The notes beneath the pieces are model-generated. The model was not told where the DNA came from and made no database searches. It worked only from the letters and a program-made list of their open reading frames with translations. From the NCBI RefSeq assembly GCF_001898115.1, contig NZ_MKSQ01000029.1, positions 1-64,000 on the forward strand: a stretch of 64,000 bases of DNA, read 5' to 3'. The stretch is from Allobosea sp. 67-29 (GTDB lineage Bacteria; Pseudomonadota; Alphaproteobacteria; Rhizobiales; Beijerinckiaceae). The position numbers and the translations under genes were made by a program. How positions within the stretch are numbered: the first letter of the stretch is position 1; each line of letters opens with the position of its first letter. Of the stretch, positions 31,268-41,221 are shown piece after piece.

Positions 31268-32337
31268 GCGGCCGCCAGAGCCGCCGCCCCGAGCCGGTCA
31301 GGGGGCTGGCGGGGCCGAAGGCGGAAAAGACGATCTCGCTCGCACTCCAGGGCGGGGGCGCTCACGGCGCCTTCACCTGGGGCGTGCTCGACGTCATCCT
31401 CGAGGACGGGCGCCTCGGCATCGAGGCGCTGACCGGCACCAGCGCCGGGGCGATGAATGCCGTCGTGGTCGCGGAGGGCTGGATCGACGGCGGGGCCGAC
31501 GGCGCGCGCGCCAAGCTCGAGGCGTTCTGGCGCGCGATCAGCGTCGACGGCAAGTATGGCGGCTCGGAGCGCTCGCTGATCGACACGATGCTCGGCGCCT
31601 GGGGCAACACCAACGGCACGCCCCCGGGCATGCTCTTCTTCGAGATGTTCTCGAAGGTGGCGAGCCCCTACGACGTCAACCCGCTCAACATCAACCCGCT
31701 GCGCGGCGTCGTGGCCGACCTGATCGATTTCGCGAAGGTCCGGGCGCATGACGCGGTCAAGCTCTTCATCGCCGCCACGAACGTGCGGACGGGCAAGATC
31801 GCGGTGTTCGAGCGCAAGGACCTGACCGCCGACCACGTGATGGCGTCGGCCTGCCTGCCGATGGTGTTCCAGGCGGTCGAGATCGATGGCGAGGCTTATT
31901 GGGACGGCGGGTACATGGGCAATCCCGCCCTGTTTCCGCTGTTCTACGAGGCCCATTGCGACGATATCCTGCTCGTGCAGATCAACCCGATCCAGCGGCG
32001 GGAACTGCCGACCAAGGCACGCGAGATCCAGGACCGGCTGAACGAGATCACCTTCAACGCCTCGCTGCTGCGCGAATTGCGCGCCATCGATTTCGTCAAC
32101 CGCCTGGTCGACGACGGTAAGCTGAAGCGCGAGGACTACAAGCGCGTGTTGATGCACCGCATCGATGGCGGGCCGCCGCTGGCCGAGCTGACCTCGTCTT
32201 CGCGCATGAACGCGGAATGGGATTTCCTGCTGCGGCTCAGGGATATGGGCCGCACCGCGGCGAAGCGCTGGCTGAAGCGCAACTACGACGCCATCGGCAA
32301 GACGGCGACGCTCGACCTGAAGGACGCGATAACCTGA
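31264..32337 (+). CDS. Patatin-like phospholipase/esterase
   Basis: A 357-residue cytoplasmic patatin family hydrolase. The oxyanion loop is GGGAHGA (30-36), the nucleophile Ser60 is in GTSAG, and the catalytic Asp214 is in WDGGYMGNP, so the Ser-Asp dyad is complete. The GTG start overlaps the bdhA stop (GTGA). The coupling with hydroxybutyrate dehydrogenase, which I recall from other Rhizobiales, makes a role in PHB or hydroxybutyrate-ester turnover plausible, though a membrane phospholipase cannot be excluded. Confidence 0.87.
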   Translation: MSGRQSRRPEPVRGLAGPKAEKTISLALQGGGAHGAFTWGVLDVILEDGRLGIEALTGTSAGAMNAVVVAEGWIDGGADGARAKLEAFWRAISVDGKYGGSERSLIDTMLGAWGNTNGTPPGMLFFEMFSKVASPYDVNPLNINPLRGVVADLIDFAKVRAHDAVKLFIAATNVRTGKIAVFERKDLTADHVMASACLPMVFQAVEIDGEAYWDGGYMGNPALFPLFYEAHCDDILLVQINPIQRRELPTKAREIQDRLNEITFNASLLRELRAIDFVNRLVDDGKLKREDYKRVLMHRIDGGPPLAELTSSSRMNAEWDFLLRLRDMGRTAAKRWLKRNYDAIGKTATLDLKDAIT

Positions 32338-32342
32338 GAGCT

Positions 32343-32370
32343 GCGGCGGGCGGGAACCATGGCCCGCCGC
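32343..32370 (+). terminator. Possible terminator after the bdhA-patatin operon
   Basis: GCGGCGGGC (32343-32351) and GCCCGCCGC (32362-32370) form a perfect 9-bp stem with a 10-base loop, 5 bases after the patatin stop, followed by the pyrimidine-rich CGATTCTTCCCGTTTC. The tail is a weak T-run. Confidence 0.5.
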
Positions 32371-32482
32371 CGATTCTTCCCGTTTCAGCTTCGCACTTGT
32401 TCCGGCGGCGCCGCTTGCGCCAAGCTGGCGCGCGATGCATCACCGCGACCTCAGGCTTCCTTTTCAGAAAGACGATCATCCC

Positions 32483-32899
32483 ATGCAGAAACTGGTCATC
32501 ACCGCCGGCCCGTACAGCTTCGAGGGGAAGTTCGAGTTCGAGGCGGCTCCGAAGACCTGCGCCGCCTTCCTCCGGCACATGCCGTTCGTCAGCAAGATCG
32601 TCCATGTCCGCTGGAGCGGCGAGGGTGTCTGGATGCCGCTCGGCGACCTCGATTTCGGCGTCGGCTACGAGAACAACACCGCCTACCCGGCGCCTGGCCA
32701 CATCATCCTCTATCCGGGCGGGGTCAGCGAGACCGAGATTCTGCTCGCCTATGGCGGCGTGCAGTTCGCCAGCAAGGCCGGCGTGCTCTCGGGCAATCAC
32801 TTCATCACGCTCACCTCCGGGCTCGAGAACCTCTACACGCTGGGTCGCAAGACCCTGTGGGAAGGGGCTCAGGACATCCGCTTCGAGCTGGTCGGCTGA
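32483..32899 (+). CDS. DUF3830 family protein (cyclophilin-like fold)
   Basis: A 138-residue protein matching the DUF3830 pattern as I know it: an N-terminal strand (LVITAGPYSFEGKFE), APKTCAAFLRHMPF, a central HVRWSGEGVWMPLGD, and HIILYPGGVSETEILLAYGG. The fold resembles cyclophilin-like domains. Members often sit beside amidase, hydantoinase or transporter genes, but here the nearest gene is a KefB-like antiporter on the other strand. The function is unknown. The ATG at 32483 fits the family start. Confidence 0.72.
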   Translation: MQKLVITAGPYSFEGKFEFEAAPKTCAAFLRHMPFVSKIVHVRWSGEGVWMPLGDLDFGVGYENNTAYPAPGHIILYPGGVSETEILLAYGGVQFASKAGVLSGNHFITLTSGLENLYTLGRKTLWEGAQDIRFELVG

Positions 32900-32939
32900 T
32901 CGATCCCGGACTGGGCGCAAGGGCGGCTCGCCCGCGCCG

Positions 32940-34823
32940 CTATGCGGCTGTCGGGGTGTCAGCCGCCGGCGGCGGTTGCGTCCGAGGCTGCGTTTCGTCG
33001 GCGGTCTGCGTGCTCGGCCCCGGCCCGGATTGCGGCTCCGGCGCCTTCGCCGGCTCGCCGCCGGCTTCCGGCTGCGGCCTTGCGCCGAGCCCGCCGCAGA
33101 GCGACAGCATCGCCCGGGCGATCTCGGCCTCGCCCATGATCGTCAGCGTGGCTCCGCATCTGCTCAGGTGCTCGACCTCCGCGTCCGAATGGGCGCGGGC
33201 GACGATCGGCAGGGCCGGGTTCTCGGCGCGGGCCTGCTCGCAGACCTGGCCGGCCTCGAAGCTGCCGGGAATGGCGACGAAAAGCCGTGTCGCGCGGCCG
33301 ACTGCGGCCGCGGCAAGCACTTCCGGATCGGCCGCGTTGCCAATGAGAAGCTCGGCGCCGTCGCGCTTCGCGGTCTCGACCGCTTCGGGGTTGTCCTCGA
33401 TCACCAGCAATTTCGCGCCTTGCGCCAGCAGGCCGGCGCCGAGCAGGCTGCCCACGCGGCCATAGCCGACCACGACGATGTGGTTCGACAGGGTCGTCGC
33501 CTGGATATCGCGCTCCGGCTCGCCATGCGGCGGGGCGGCCGCTTCCGTGGCGACGGGTGCGGCTGCCGGCGCTTCGACCGTCGCGGCTCGCTCCGGCTTC
33601 GACCTGGTGGCGGCGGCGTCAGCCGGCTTGAGGCGTTCGGCGAGCGCGAACATCACGGGGTTGAACAGGATCGAGAGGATGGCGCCGGCCAGGATCAGGT
33701 CGCGCCCCTGAGCCGGGAGGATGCCCAGGCTCACACCCAGCCCGGCGAGGATGAAGGAGAACTCGCCGATCTGGGCCAGCGAGGCCGAGATGGTGAGCGC
33801 GACCGTGTTCGAGCGGCCGAAGGCTCGCACGATCAGCCAGGCGGCGACGGACTTGCCGATCAGGATGATGGCGAGCGTGCCGATGAGCGCGCCCGGCGCC
33901 CGCACCAGGATGCCCGGGTCGAACAGCATGCCCACGGAGACGAAGAACAGCACGGCGAAGGCGTCCCGCAGCGGCAAGGTCTCCTCGGCAGCGCGCTGCG
34001 AGAGCGGCGACTCCGAAAGGATCATGCCGGCGAAGAAGGCGCCGAGCGCGAAGGACACGCCGAACAGCGTCGCCGAGAGGAAGGCGACGCCGAGGGCGAC
34101 CGCCAGCACCGCAAGGCGAAACAGCTCGCGCGAGCCGGTATGGGCGACCCAGTGCAGGGCCCAGGGAATGATCCGGCGCCCGACGATCAGCATGAAGGCG
34201 ATGAAGGCGGCCACCTTGGCGACGGTGATGCCGAGGACACCCCAGAGCCCGAGGTCGAACTGCGCGGCGAGCGGGGAGGCGGCGCCGGGCTGGCCGCCGG
34301 AGATCGCGCTGGCGACGGCCGGGATCGCGACCAGGGCCAGCACCATGGCGAGATCCTCGACGATGAGCCAGCCGACGGCGATCTTGCCCTTGTCCGTCTG
34401 CACGAGCCGCCGTTCCTGCAGAGCGCGCAGCAGCACGACTGTGCTGGCCACCGACAGCGCGAGGCCGAAGACGATACCGGCAATCCAGCTCCAGCCCAGC
34501 AGCAGGGCGAGGCCGAGGCCAAGCCCCGTCGCGACCGCGATCTGGACGATGGCGCCGGGCACGGCGATGGCTTTGACCGACAGGAGTTCCTTGAGGGAGA
34601 AGTGCAGCCCGACGCCGAACATGAGCAGGATGACGCCGATCTCGGCCAGTTCATTGGCGAGATTCTGGTCGCCGACGAAACCCGGGGTGAAGGGGCCGGC
34701 GGCGACACCTGCGAGAAGATAGCCCACCAGCGGGGATATGCGCAGTTTCTGGGCGATGGCCCCGAAGATGAAAGCAAGGCCGAGGCCCGCGACGATGATG
34801 GCGATCAGCGGGCCGTGATGCAT
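32940..34823 (-). CDS. CPA2 cation:proton antiporter with TrkA-N domain (KefB/YbaL type)
   Basis: A 627-residue monovalent cation:proton antiporter-2. Roughly 1-390 is a 12-helix Na/H-exchanger domain (GPLIAIIVAGLGLAFIFGAI, ISPLVGYLLAGVAAGPFTPG, the LALSVASTVVLLRALQ helix). A linker of Ala/Pro/Glu (about 400-440) leads to a TrkA-N/RCK domain with the nucleotide loop VVVGYGRVGSLLGAGLL, ending in a Pro/Ala-rich tail of about 50 residues. Layout and the HFSLKELLSVKAIAVPGA segment match YbaL (RosB). It probably exports K+ under nucleotide or redox control. The disordered tail is longer than usual. Confidence 0.88.
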   Translation of the reverse strand: MHHGPLIAIIVAGLGLAFIFGAIAQKLRISPLVGYLLAGVAAGPFTPGFVGDQNLANELAEIGVILLMFGVGLHFSLKELLSVKAIAVPGAIVQIAVATGLGLGLALLLGWSWIAGIVFGLALSVASTVVLLRALQERRLVQTDKGKIAVGWLIVEDLAMVLALVAIPAVASAISGGQPGAASPLAAQFDLGLWGVLGITVAKVAAFIAFMLIVGRRIIPWALHWVAHTGSRELFRLAVLAVALGVAFLSATLFGVSFALGAFFAGMILSESPLSQRAAEETLPLRDAFAVLFFVSVGMLFDPGILVRAPGALIGTLAIILIGKSVAAWLIVRAFGRSNTVALTISASLAQIGEFSFILAGLGVSLGILPAQGRDLILAGAILSILFNPVMFALAERLKPADAAATRSKPERAATVEAPAAAPVATEAAAPPHGEPERDIQATTLSNHIVVVGYGRVGSLLGAGLLAQGAKLLVIEDNPEAVETAKRDGAELLIGNAADPEVLAAAAVGRATRLFVAIPGSFEAGQVCEQARAENPALPIVARAHSDAEVEHLSRCGATLTIMGEAEIARAMLSLCGGLGARPQPEAGGEPAKAPEPQSGPGPSTQTADETQPRTQPPPAADTPTAA

Positions 34824-34972
34824 GGGTCTCCCGAAATCCGAGCGCTAAAAATCAAGCTGGTGGAATGGTTTGCAGGATGGGGGTTCGCCGCGGCGTTTTC
34901 AACCGAAAGGCGTAGATCTTTTGTGCAGGGGGCGCCGATTTTTCGCTCCCGGCCCGGCGGCGTGCCTGTGGG

Positions 34973-35293
34973 TCAGGGTTTCGGCTTCTCCAGCAGGACC
35001 TGGCCCTGCTTCTCGACGCCGACCTTCAGCTTCTCGGCGAAGACGGCGAGCATCCAGGGCAGCGTGACCTCGACGCGTACCAGCGCATCCTCGACATCGA
35101 CCCGCCCACGCACGGTGTGGCCCAGTGCCGCGACGCCGAAATGCAGGCTGTCGCCCTCCCAGCGCTCCTCCACGAGCTGCATGCGGACCATTCCGAGCCG
35201 ATCGCGGATGCGGTCGATGCCGCCGCGCAGACGGGCGAGCGCGGCATCGCGCCCGAGGTCGTGGGAAATGGTGATCGAGACAGGCTTGGCCAT
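34973..35293 (-). CDS. Polyhydroxyalkanoic acid system family protein
   Basis: A 106-residue protein of the PHA_gran_rgn family: it begins VSITISHDLGRDAALARLRGGIDRI, has WEGDSLHFGVAALGHTVRGRVDVED in the middle, and TLPWMLAVFAEKLK near the end. Members are linked to polyhydroxyalkanoate granules, but the molecular role is unclear. The start at 35293 is chosen because the longer frame to 35407 adds a low-complexity head. PHB-related bdhA-patatin genes lie 2.6 kb away. It precedes the antiporter gene on the same strand by 149 bases. Confidence 0.78.
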   Translation of the reverse strand: MAKPVSITISHDLGRDAALARLRGGIDRIRDRLGMVRMQLVEERWEGDSLHFGVAALGHTVRGRVDVEDALVRVEVTLPWMLAVFAEKLKVGVEKQGQVLLEKPKP

Positions 35294-35432
35294 GGCGTTC
35301 CGCAGACGGGAGGGGCTTCGGGATTGCTGCCTGCCACATGGCAACGGCGCCGGAGGATTTCCAGCGCCGTTGCAAGGATCGGTCAGTTCGACGAAGCGCG
35401 CCTGCAAGAGGGACGCGGCCGAGGAGTGCGGA

Positions 35433-35642
35433 TCAGCTCCGCTCGCTCAGCCGGCGCTGGCCGGTCTCGGTGACCCGCCAGATCGCGCCGTCGGATTCGA
35501 CGAGGCCGCGATCCTTCAGCGCGTGAAGCATCGTCTCGTCGAAGATGAAATGCTGGGTTTCCTCCTCGATGCTCTCGAGCGCGATCCATTCGGGATCGGA
35601 GAGGATCGAGGGATGCGCGATCTGGAGGTGCTGAACCTGCAT
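35433..35642 (-). CDS. Small hypothetical protein
   Basis: A 69-residue acidic protein that I do not recognise. It reads MQVQHLQIAHPSILSDPEW at the start, has a cluster of Glu (ESIEEETQHF), and ends like a small winged-helix (HALKDRGLVESDGAIWRVTETGQRRL), resembling the last helix and wing of PadR/MarR-type folds. A strong AAGGAG eight bases before the ATG at 35642 supports translation. The gap upstream (35643-35831, divergent with the next gene) shows no distinct motif. Confidence 0.6.
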   Translation of the reverse strand: MQVQHLQIAHPSILSDPEWIALESIEEETQHFIFDETMLHALKDRGLVESDGAIWRVTETGQRRLSERS

Positions 35643-35831
35643 AAGCGTCTCCTTCTCGTTTGATGCCCCTGTTGATGCAGACCTCGCATCCAATCTTGTC
35701 GCGGTGATGGCCGAAACATTCCGCATCGATGACAAGGCGTTTCGGGCGGCCATTTTCGGGTGGCGATGGGAACCCGCGCCGCGATCGCCGGTTCACTGGC
35801 CAGGACCCTGTTCAGAAACGGAGTATCCCCG

Positions 35832-36512
35832 ATGGCGATCAGCAACAGCTTCCCGCCCGACGTGCCAACGGATGCCGAAGAGGCGCGCGAGGAGGTCGGA
35901 GCGACGGTGCGCAGCCTGCGCGCCAAGGCGAGCGACATGGCCGACAAGGCCAGCGAGGCCGTGAAGGACCAGTATGCCCGCGCGAAAGAGGCCGTGAGCG
36001 AGGCCGACCCCCTCGAAACCGCGCGCCAGGGCGGACAGGCCGTCGCCAATGCCGTCGAACGGCATCCGCTCGCGGCCTTCGGTCTCGGCGCGATCAGCGT
36101 CGGCCTGATCGCCTGGGCGGCCATGCGCAGCAGCGCGCCCGCGTCGCGGTGGGAGCGGTACCAGCCCGATTACGGGCGCTGGCGCAGCTGGCTTCAGGAC
36201 TATGGCTCGAGCGCTGCGGACACCGGCGACCGCGCGATGCGGGCCGGCAGTAAGTGGCTGCGCAGCCATCGCGGCGATGCCGAGGAGTATGCCGACCGCG
36301 CCAGCGACTATGCAGCCAACTACGCCGCACGGGCCCGCGACTATGCCGATCTCGGCGGGCGCATGCTGGTCAAGCGGGCCGAGCGCGAGCCGGTGGCAGC
36401 GCTGATCGGCGCGGGCATCGCCGTCTATCTCATCGGCTCGCTGCTGAGCGCCTCGTCGGGCCGCGCCGAGAATGCTTCGACGCCGTCCCGCCGCCGCACC
36501 GGCAAGCGCTGA
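35832..36512 (+). CDS. ElaB/YqjD (DUF883)-like membrane-anchored protein with a duplicated anchor
   Basis: A 226-residue protein. Residues 1-75 are a charged amphipathic helix rich in Ala/Glu/Lys, then VERHPLAAFGLGAISVGLIAWAAM (about 75-98) as a membrane helix. A Tyr/Arg/Ala-rich middle region (about 105-180) with repeated YADRASDYA-like words leads to a second EREPVAALIGAGIAVYLIGSLL (185-206). Each hydrophobic segment is preceded by ERxP, the C-terminal signature of DUF883 proteins, so the anchor appears duplicated. E. coli relatives bind ribosomes at the inner membrane in stationary phase. The role here is unknown. Confidence 0.7.
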   Translation: MAISNSFPPDVPTDAEEAREEVGATVRSLRAKASDMADKASEAVKDQYARAKEAVSEADPLETARQGGQAVANAVERHPLAAFGLGAISVGLIAWAAMRSSAPASRWERYQPDYGRWRSWLQDYGSSAADTGDRAMRAGSKWLRSHRGDAEEYADRASDYAANYAARARDYADLGGRMLVKRAEREPVAALIGAGIAVYLIGSLLSASSGRAENASTPSRRRTGKR

Positions 36513-36527
36513 GGCGGGGAACAAAAA

Positions 36528-36551
36528 AGCCCTGCGGCAGGCCGCAGGGCT
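36528..36551. terminator. Bidirectional terminator
   Basis: AGCCCTGCGGC (36528-36538), loop AG, GCCGCAGGGCT (36541-36551): a perfect 11-bp stem. On the minus strand it runs into six T (36523-36528), a good terminator for the lipoprotein gene at 36597-36899. On the plus strand GTTCTTGT follows, a weaker tail for the DUF883-like gene. Confidence 0.8.
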
Positions 36552-36596
36552 GTTCTTGTCGAGAGGAAGGCCGCTTGCAAGAGAGCGGCGTTCAGC

Positions 36597-36899
36597 TCAC
36601 CACCAGTAGCGGCGCGGGCCGTAATAGCCGTAGCCACGATAGTAGTGGCGGTCGGCGCTGGCGGCGATGGCGCCGCCGATGACACCGGCTGCCACTCCGG
36701 CGGCGACGGCGGAGCCGGCCTCGTTCGAGGCGCGACGGTTCTCGACATAGTTGGCCGAGCGGCACTGCTGATAAGCGCGGGTGCCGGGGCGGAAGCCCTG
36801 CGACTCGCACGTGACTTCGGCGTCGGCCATCGACTCCTGGGCGGTCTGGCAACCGGCGAGAAGAGCGGCCATGGCCCCTACGATCAGAATGCTACGCAT
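36597..36899 (-). CDS. Small glycine/tyrosine-rich lipoprotein
   Basis: A 100-residue predicted lipoprotein: MRSILIVGAMAALLAGC gives a lipobox LLAGC with the lipidated cysteine at residue 17. After a Ser/Glu-rich stretch there is a glycine/alanine membrane-like segment (AGSAVAAGVAAGVIGGAIAAS, of the glycine-zipper kind) and a Tyr-rich tail (HYYRGYGYYGPRRYWW). It probably sits in the envelope. The start at 36899 is set by the signal peptide. It ends at a strong minus-strand terminator. No specific family recognised. Confidence 0.75.
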   Translation of the reverse strand: MRSILIVGAMAALLAGCQTAQESMADAEVTCESQGFRPGTRAYQQCRSANYVENRRASNEAGSAVAAGVAAGVIGGAIAASADRHYYRGYGYYGPRRYWW

Positions 36900-37177
36900 A
36901 TTCGTTCCTTTGCAGCCTCCCATTGGCCTGCCGGGACTTAAGAGCAGCCGTGTGGGCAGGTCAAGAATGAGTGTCGGGTTTGAGTTAAGTTCGCACGGCT
37001 GATTTACGGCAATTGTGTCGAGTCGCGGATCGCTGCAGACATTCGCAAGGTCTTAGCGCCGGGAGACTTGGCATTCCGGCCGACAATGCGTTTCCCGAAT
37101 GACGCCGGGGTTGCTTTTGTGCGAAAGCGGCGGATCATGTGTTCGACACTTCCGCGAGAGACCGCCCGGCCGTGACG

Positions 37178-37492
37178 ATGAAGCCGCGTTTCCTGATCCT
37201 CCTCCCCGCGCTCCTGCTCGGCGCCTGCGCCTACCAGACCTCGCGCAGCAGCGTCGTTGTGGTGACCAATACCCAGGGCGTCGTCGAGAACTGCCAGAAG
37301 CTCGGCGAGATCGACGGCGCCTCCGGATTCGGAGCGATCGTGCCGACGGACAAGAATCGCGAGATGGCACTGTCGCGGCTCAAGATCCGTGGCGCGGAGA
37401 TGGGCGGCACGCATGTCTTCTCCGATATCGCCGACATCAAATGGGCCGGCGGCAAGACCACCGGCACCGTCTACAAGTGCAATCCGGGCTAG
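37178..37492 (+). CDS. DUF4156-like lipoprotein
   Basis: A 104-residue predicted lipoprotein. The signal peptide MKPRFLILLPALLLGAC carries the lipobox LLGAC. The mature part, ENCQKLGEIDGASGFG, then REMALSRLKIRGAEMGGTHVF and TVYKC, fits the small enterobacterial-type DUF4156 lipoproteins, with two further cysteines that may form a disulfide. The start at 37178 gives a normal signal peptide. The 278-base divergent gap upstream (36900-37177) is lower in GC than its neighbours but shows no clear site. Function unknown. Confidence 0.7.
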   Translation: MKPRFLILLPALLLGACAYQTSRSSVVVVTNTQGVVENCQKLGEIDGASGFGAIVPTDKNREMALSRLKIRGAEMGGTHVFSDIADIKWAGGKTTGTVYKCNPG

Positions 37493-37611
37493 ATCGCCGG
37501 ACACGCGAGCACTCCCCTGGCTCGTTCGCGCGCGAGAGTCGCGCCGACCGATGGAGCCGGTAAAGCAGCGTCCGGGCATCCTTCGTTCGAAGGAGCGGCG
37601 GAGTCGCTTGC

Positions 37612-38409
37612 TCAGCTCTTCAACAGCCACTCGTGCTCGGCGGCATTGTGGAACTTCCAGGTCCGCTTCGGACCGGCCATGACATTGAGATAATAGAGAT
37701 CGTAGCCGTGGCAGGTGGCGCAGGGGTGATAGCCCTTGGGAACCAGCACGACGTCGCCGTCCTCGATCGCCATCGCCTCGTCCAGGCTGCGGTCATCGGT
37801 GTAGACGCGCTGGAAGCCAAAACCCTGCGGCGGATTGAGACGGTGATAATAGGTCTCTTCCAGATGGGATTCGCGCGGCAGGTCGTCCCGGTCGTGCTTG
37901 TGCGGGGGGTAGCTCGAGGTGTTGCCGGCCGGGGTGATGACCTCAACGACGAGCAACGAATCCGCGGGCTCGTTCTCCGGCAGGATATTGGTGACGTGGC
38001 GGGTGTTGGAGCCCTTGCCGCGGATCTCCTGGCCGAGATCGTCCGGGCTGATGACCCGGACGGGCAGGCCGCCCTTGAGGCCGGGGGCCGTGCAGACCGC
38101 GAGTTCGAGATCGGTCGTCGCGGTGACCGACCAGTCCGAATCCTGCGGGACGTAGACTGACCAGGGCTTGCCCTCGAAGGGGCTCATGCGCTGGCCGAGT
38201 TCGCCGAGATCCGTGCCGGCGGCGGCTGCCTTGCCCTTGCCGGTGACGAAGACGAGGCAGGTCTCGCGGTCGCCGGTCCTGGCCGAGACGGTCTCGCCCG
38301 GCTTCAGCCGATGCAGGTCGAAGCCAACATAGGTCCAGCCGGCGCTTTCCGGCGTGACATGGGTGACGCGGCCGCTCGTGCCCTGCTGCTTGACCTTGAG
38401 ATGGGACAT
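37612..38409 (-). CDS. iolB: 5-deoxy-glucuronate isomerase IolB
   Basis: A 265-residue cupin-type isomerase converting 5-deoxy-glucuronate to 5-dehydro-2-deoxy-gluconate, the fourth step of myo-inositol breakdown. The metal-binding region SSYPPHKHDRDDLPRESHLEETYYHRLNP contains the conserved His/Glu ligands, and GFGFQRVYTDDRSLDEAMAI with VLVPKGYHPCAT follows, both diagnostic of IolB. It is the last gene of the iolCDEB unit, 24 bases after iolE. Confidence 0.95.
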   Translation of the reverse strand: MSHLKVKQQGTSGRVTHVTPESAGWTYVGFDLHRLKPGETVSARTGDRETCLVFVTGKGKAAAAGTDLGELGQRMSPFEGKPWSVYVPQDSDWSVTATTDLELAVCTAPGLKGGLPVRVISPDDLGQEIRGKGSNTRHVTNILPENEPADSLLVVEVITPAGNTSSYPPHKHDRDDLPRESHLEETYYHRLNPPQGFGFQRVYTDDRSLDEAMAIEDGDVVLVPKGYHPCATCHGYDLYYLNVMAGPKRTWKFHNAAEHEWLLKS

Positions 38410-38433
38410 CGGCTGTTTCCTACCCGTTGGCGA

Positions 38434-39318
38434 TCAAGCGAGCCCGGCTTCCTTGATGAAGCGAGTGAGATTGGCGTGGCCGAGCCTTGCATAGGTCGCG
38501 GGCTCGGCCTTCTTCGGGTCCTGCTCTGCCTCGACCACGATCCAGCCGGAATAGCCCTGCAACTCCCGGAGCACGCGGACATAGTCGATCAGGCCGTCGC
38601 CCGGCACGGTGTAGACGCCGGCGAGCACGGATTCGAGGAAGGACCAGTCCTCGCGGTTCGAGCGCCACATCACGGCCTCGCGGATGTCCTTGCAGTGGAC
38701 ATGGTGGATGCGGGCCTTCCAGTGCCGGGCGATGCGGGCGGGATCGCCGCCGCCCCAGGTGGCATGGCCGGTATCGAGAAGCAGGCCCACGGCCGGGCCG
38801 GTGACACCCATGAAGCGGTCGATCTCTGCCTCGGTCTGCACCACCGTGCCCATATGGTGGTGGTAGACGAGCTGCAGGCCGTATTCCGCCTTCACCGCCT
38901 CGGCAAAATGAGTGTAGCGCGTGCCGAATTCGTCCCAGCGGTTCTTCGGCAGCACCGGCCGGGCCGAGAGCGGTTTGGTGATGTCGGAGTGGATCGCATT
39001 CGAGGTCTCGGCGGCGATCAGAACCGAGCAGCCCATGTCGCGCAGCAGCGTCGCATGCGCCTTCACGGCCTCCATCTCGGCGGCGACGTCGCGGACGAGC
39101 AGTTCCGTCGAATACCAGCCCGAGACCAGGGCATGGCCATGAGCGTCTAGGATCGGCTTCAGCTTGCCCGCCTCGCGCGGGAACTTGTTGCCGAGCTCCA
39201 TACCGGTGAAGCCGGCTTCGCGGGCCTCCTTCAGGCAGGTTTCGAGCGGAATGTCGCCGCCGATCTCCAGCATGTCGTCATTCGACCAGCCGATGGGGTT
39301 CGCGCCGATGCGGATCAT
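38434..39318 (-). CDS. iolE: Myo-inosose-2 dehydratase IolE
   Basis: A 294-residue TIM-barrel metalloenzyme that dehydrates 2-keto-myo-inositol (scyllo-inosose). It starts MIRIGANPIGWSNDDMLEIG, then shows TCLKEAREAGFTGMELGNKFP, YHHHMGTVVQTEAEIDRFM, LDTGHATWGGGDP and HCKDIR, giving the metal-ligand Glu, Asp and His residues of the family. I use the ATG at 39318; the frame extends six codons further. It lies between iolD (31 bases) and iolB (24 bases) on the same strand. Confidence 0.95.
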   Translation of the reverse strand: MIRIGANPIGWSNDDMLEIGGDIPLETCLKEAREAGFTGMELGNKFPREAGKLKPILDAHGHALVSGWYSTELLVRDVAAEMEAVKAHATLLRDMGCSVLIAAETSNAIHSDITKPLSARPVLPKNRWDEFGTRYTHFAEAVKAEYGLQLVYHHHMGTVVQTEAEIDRFMGVTGPAVGLLLDTGHATWGGGDPARIARHWKARIHHVHCKDIREAVMWRSNREDWSFLESVLAGVYTVPGDGLIDYVRVLRELQGYSGWIVVEAEQDPKKAEPATYARLGHANLTRFIKEAGLA

Positions 39319-39349
39319 GTGTCGGGTCTTTCTCACCTATGGGAACGGC

Positions 39350-41200
<1,851 letters not shown>

Positions 41201-41221
41201 GATGGTCTCCAGGCCGGAAAG

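Noticed and set aside
32217-35663. A 1148-codon open frame opposite the KefB-like antiporter
   Set aside because: Antisense shadow; the antiporter reading has clear membrane helices and a TrkA-N domain.
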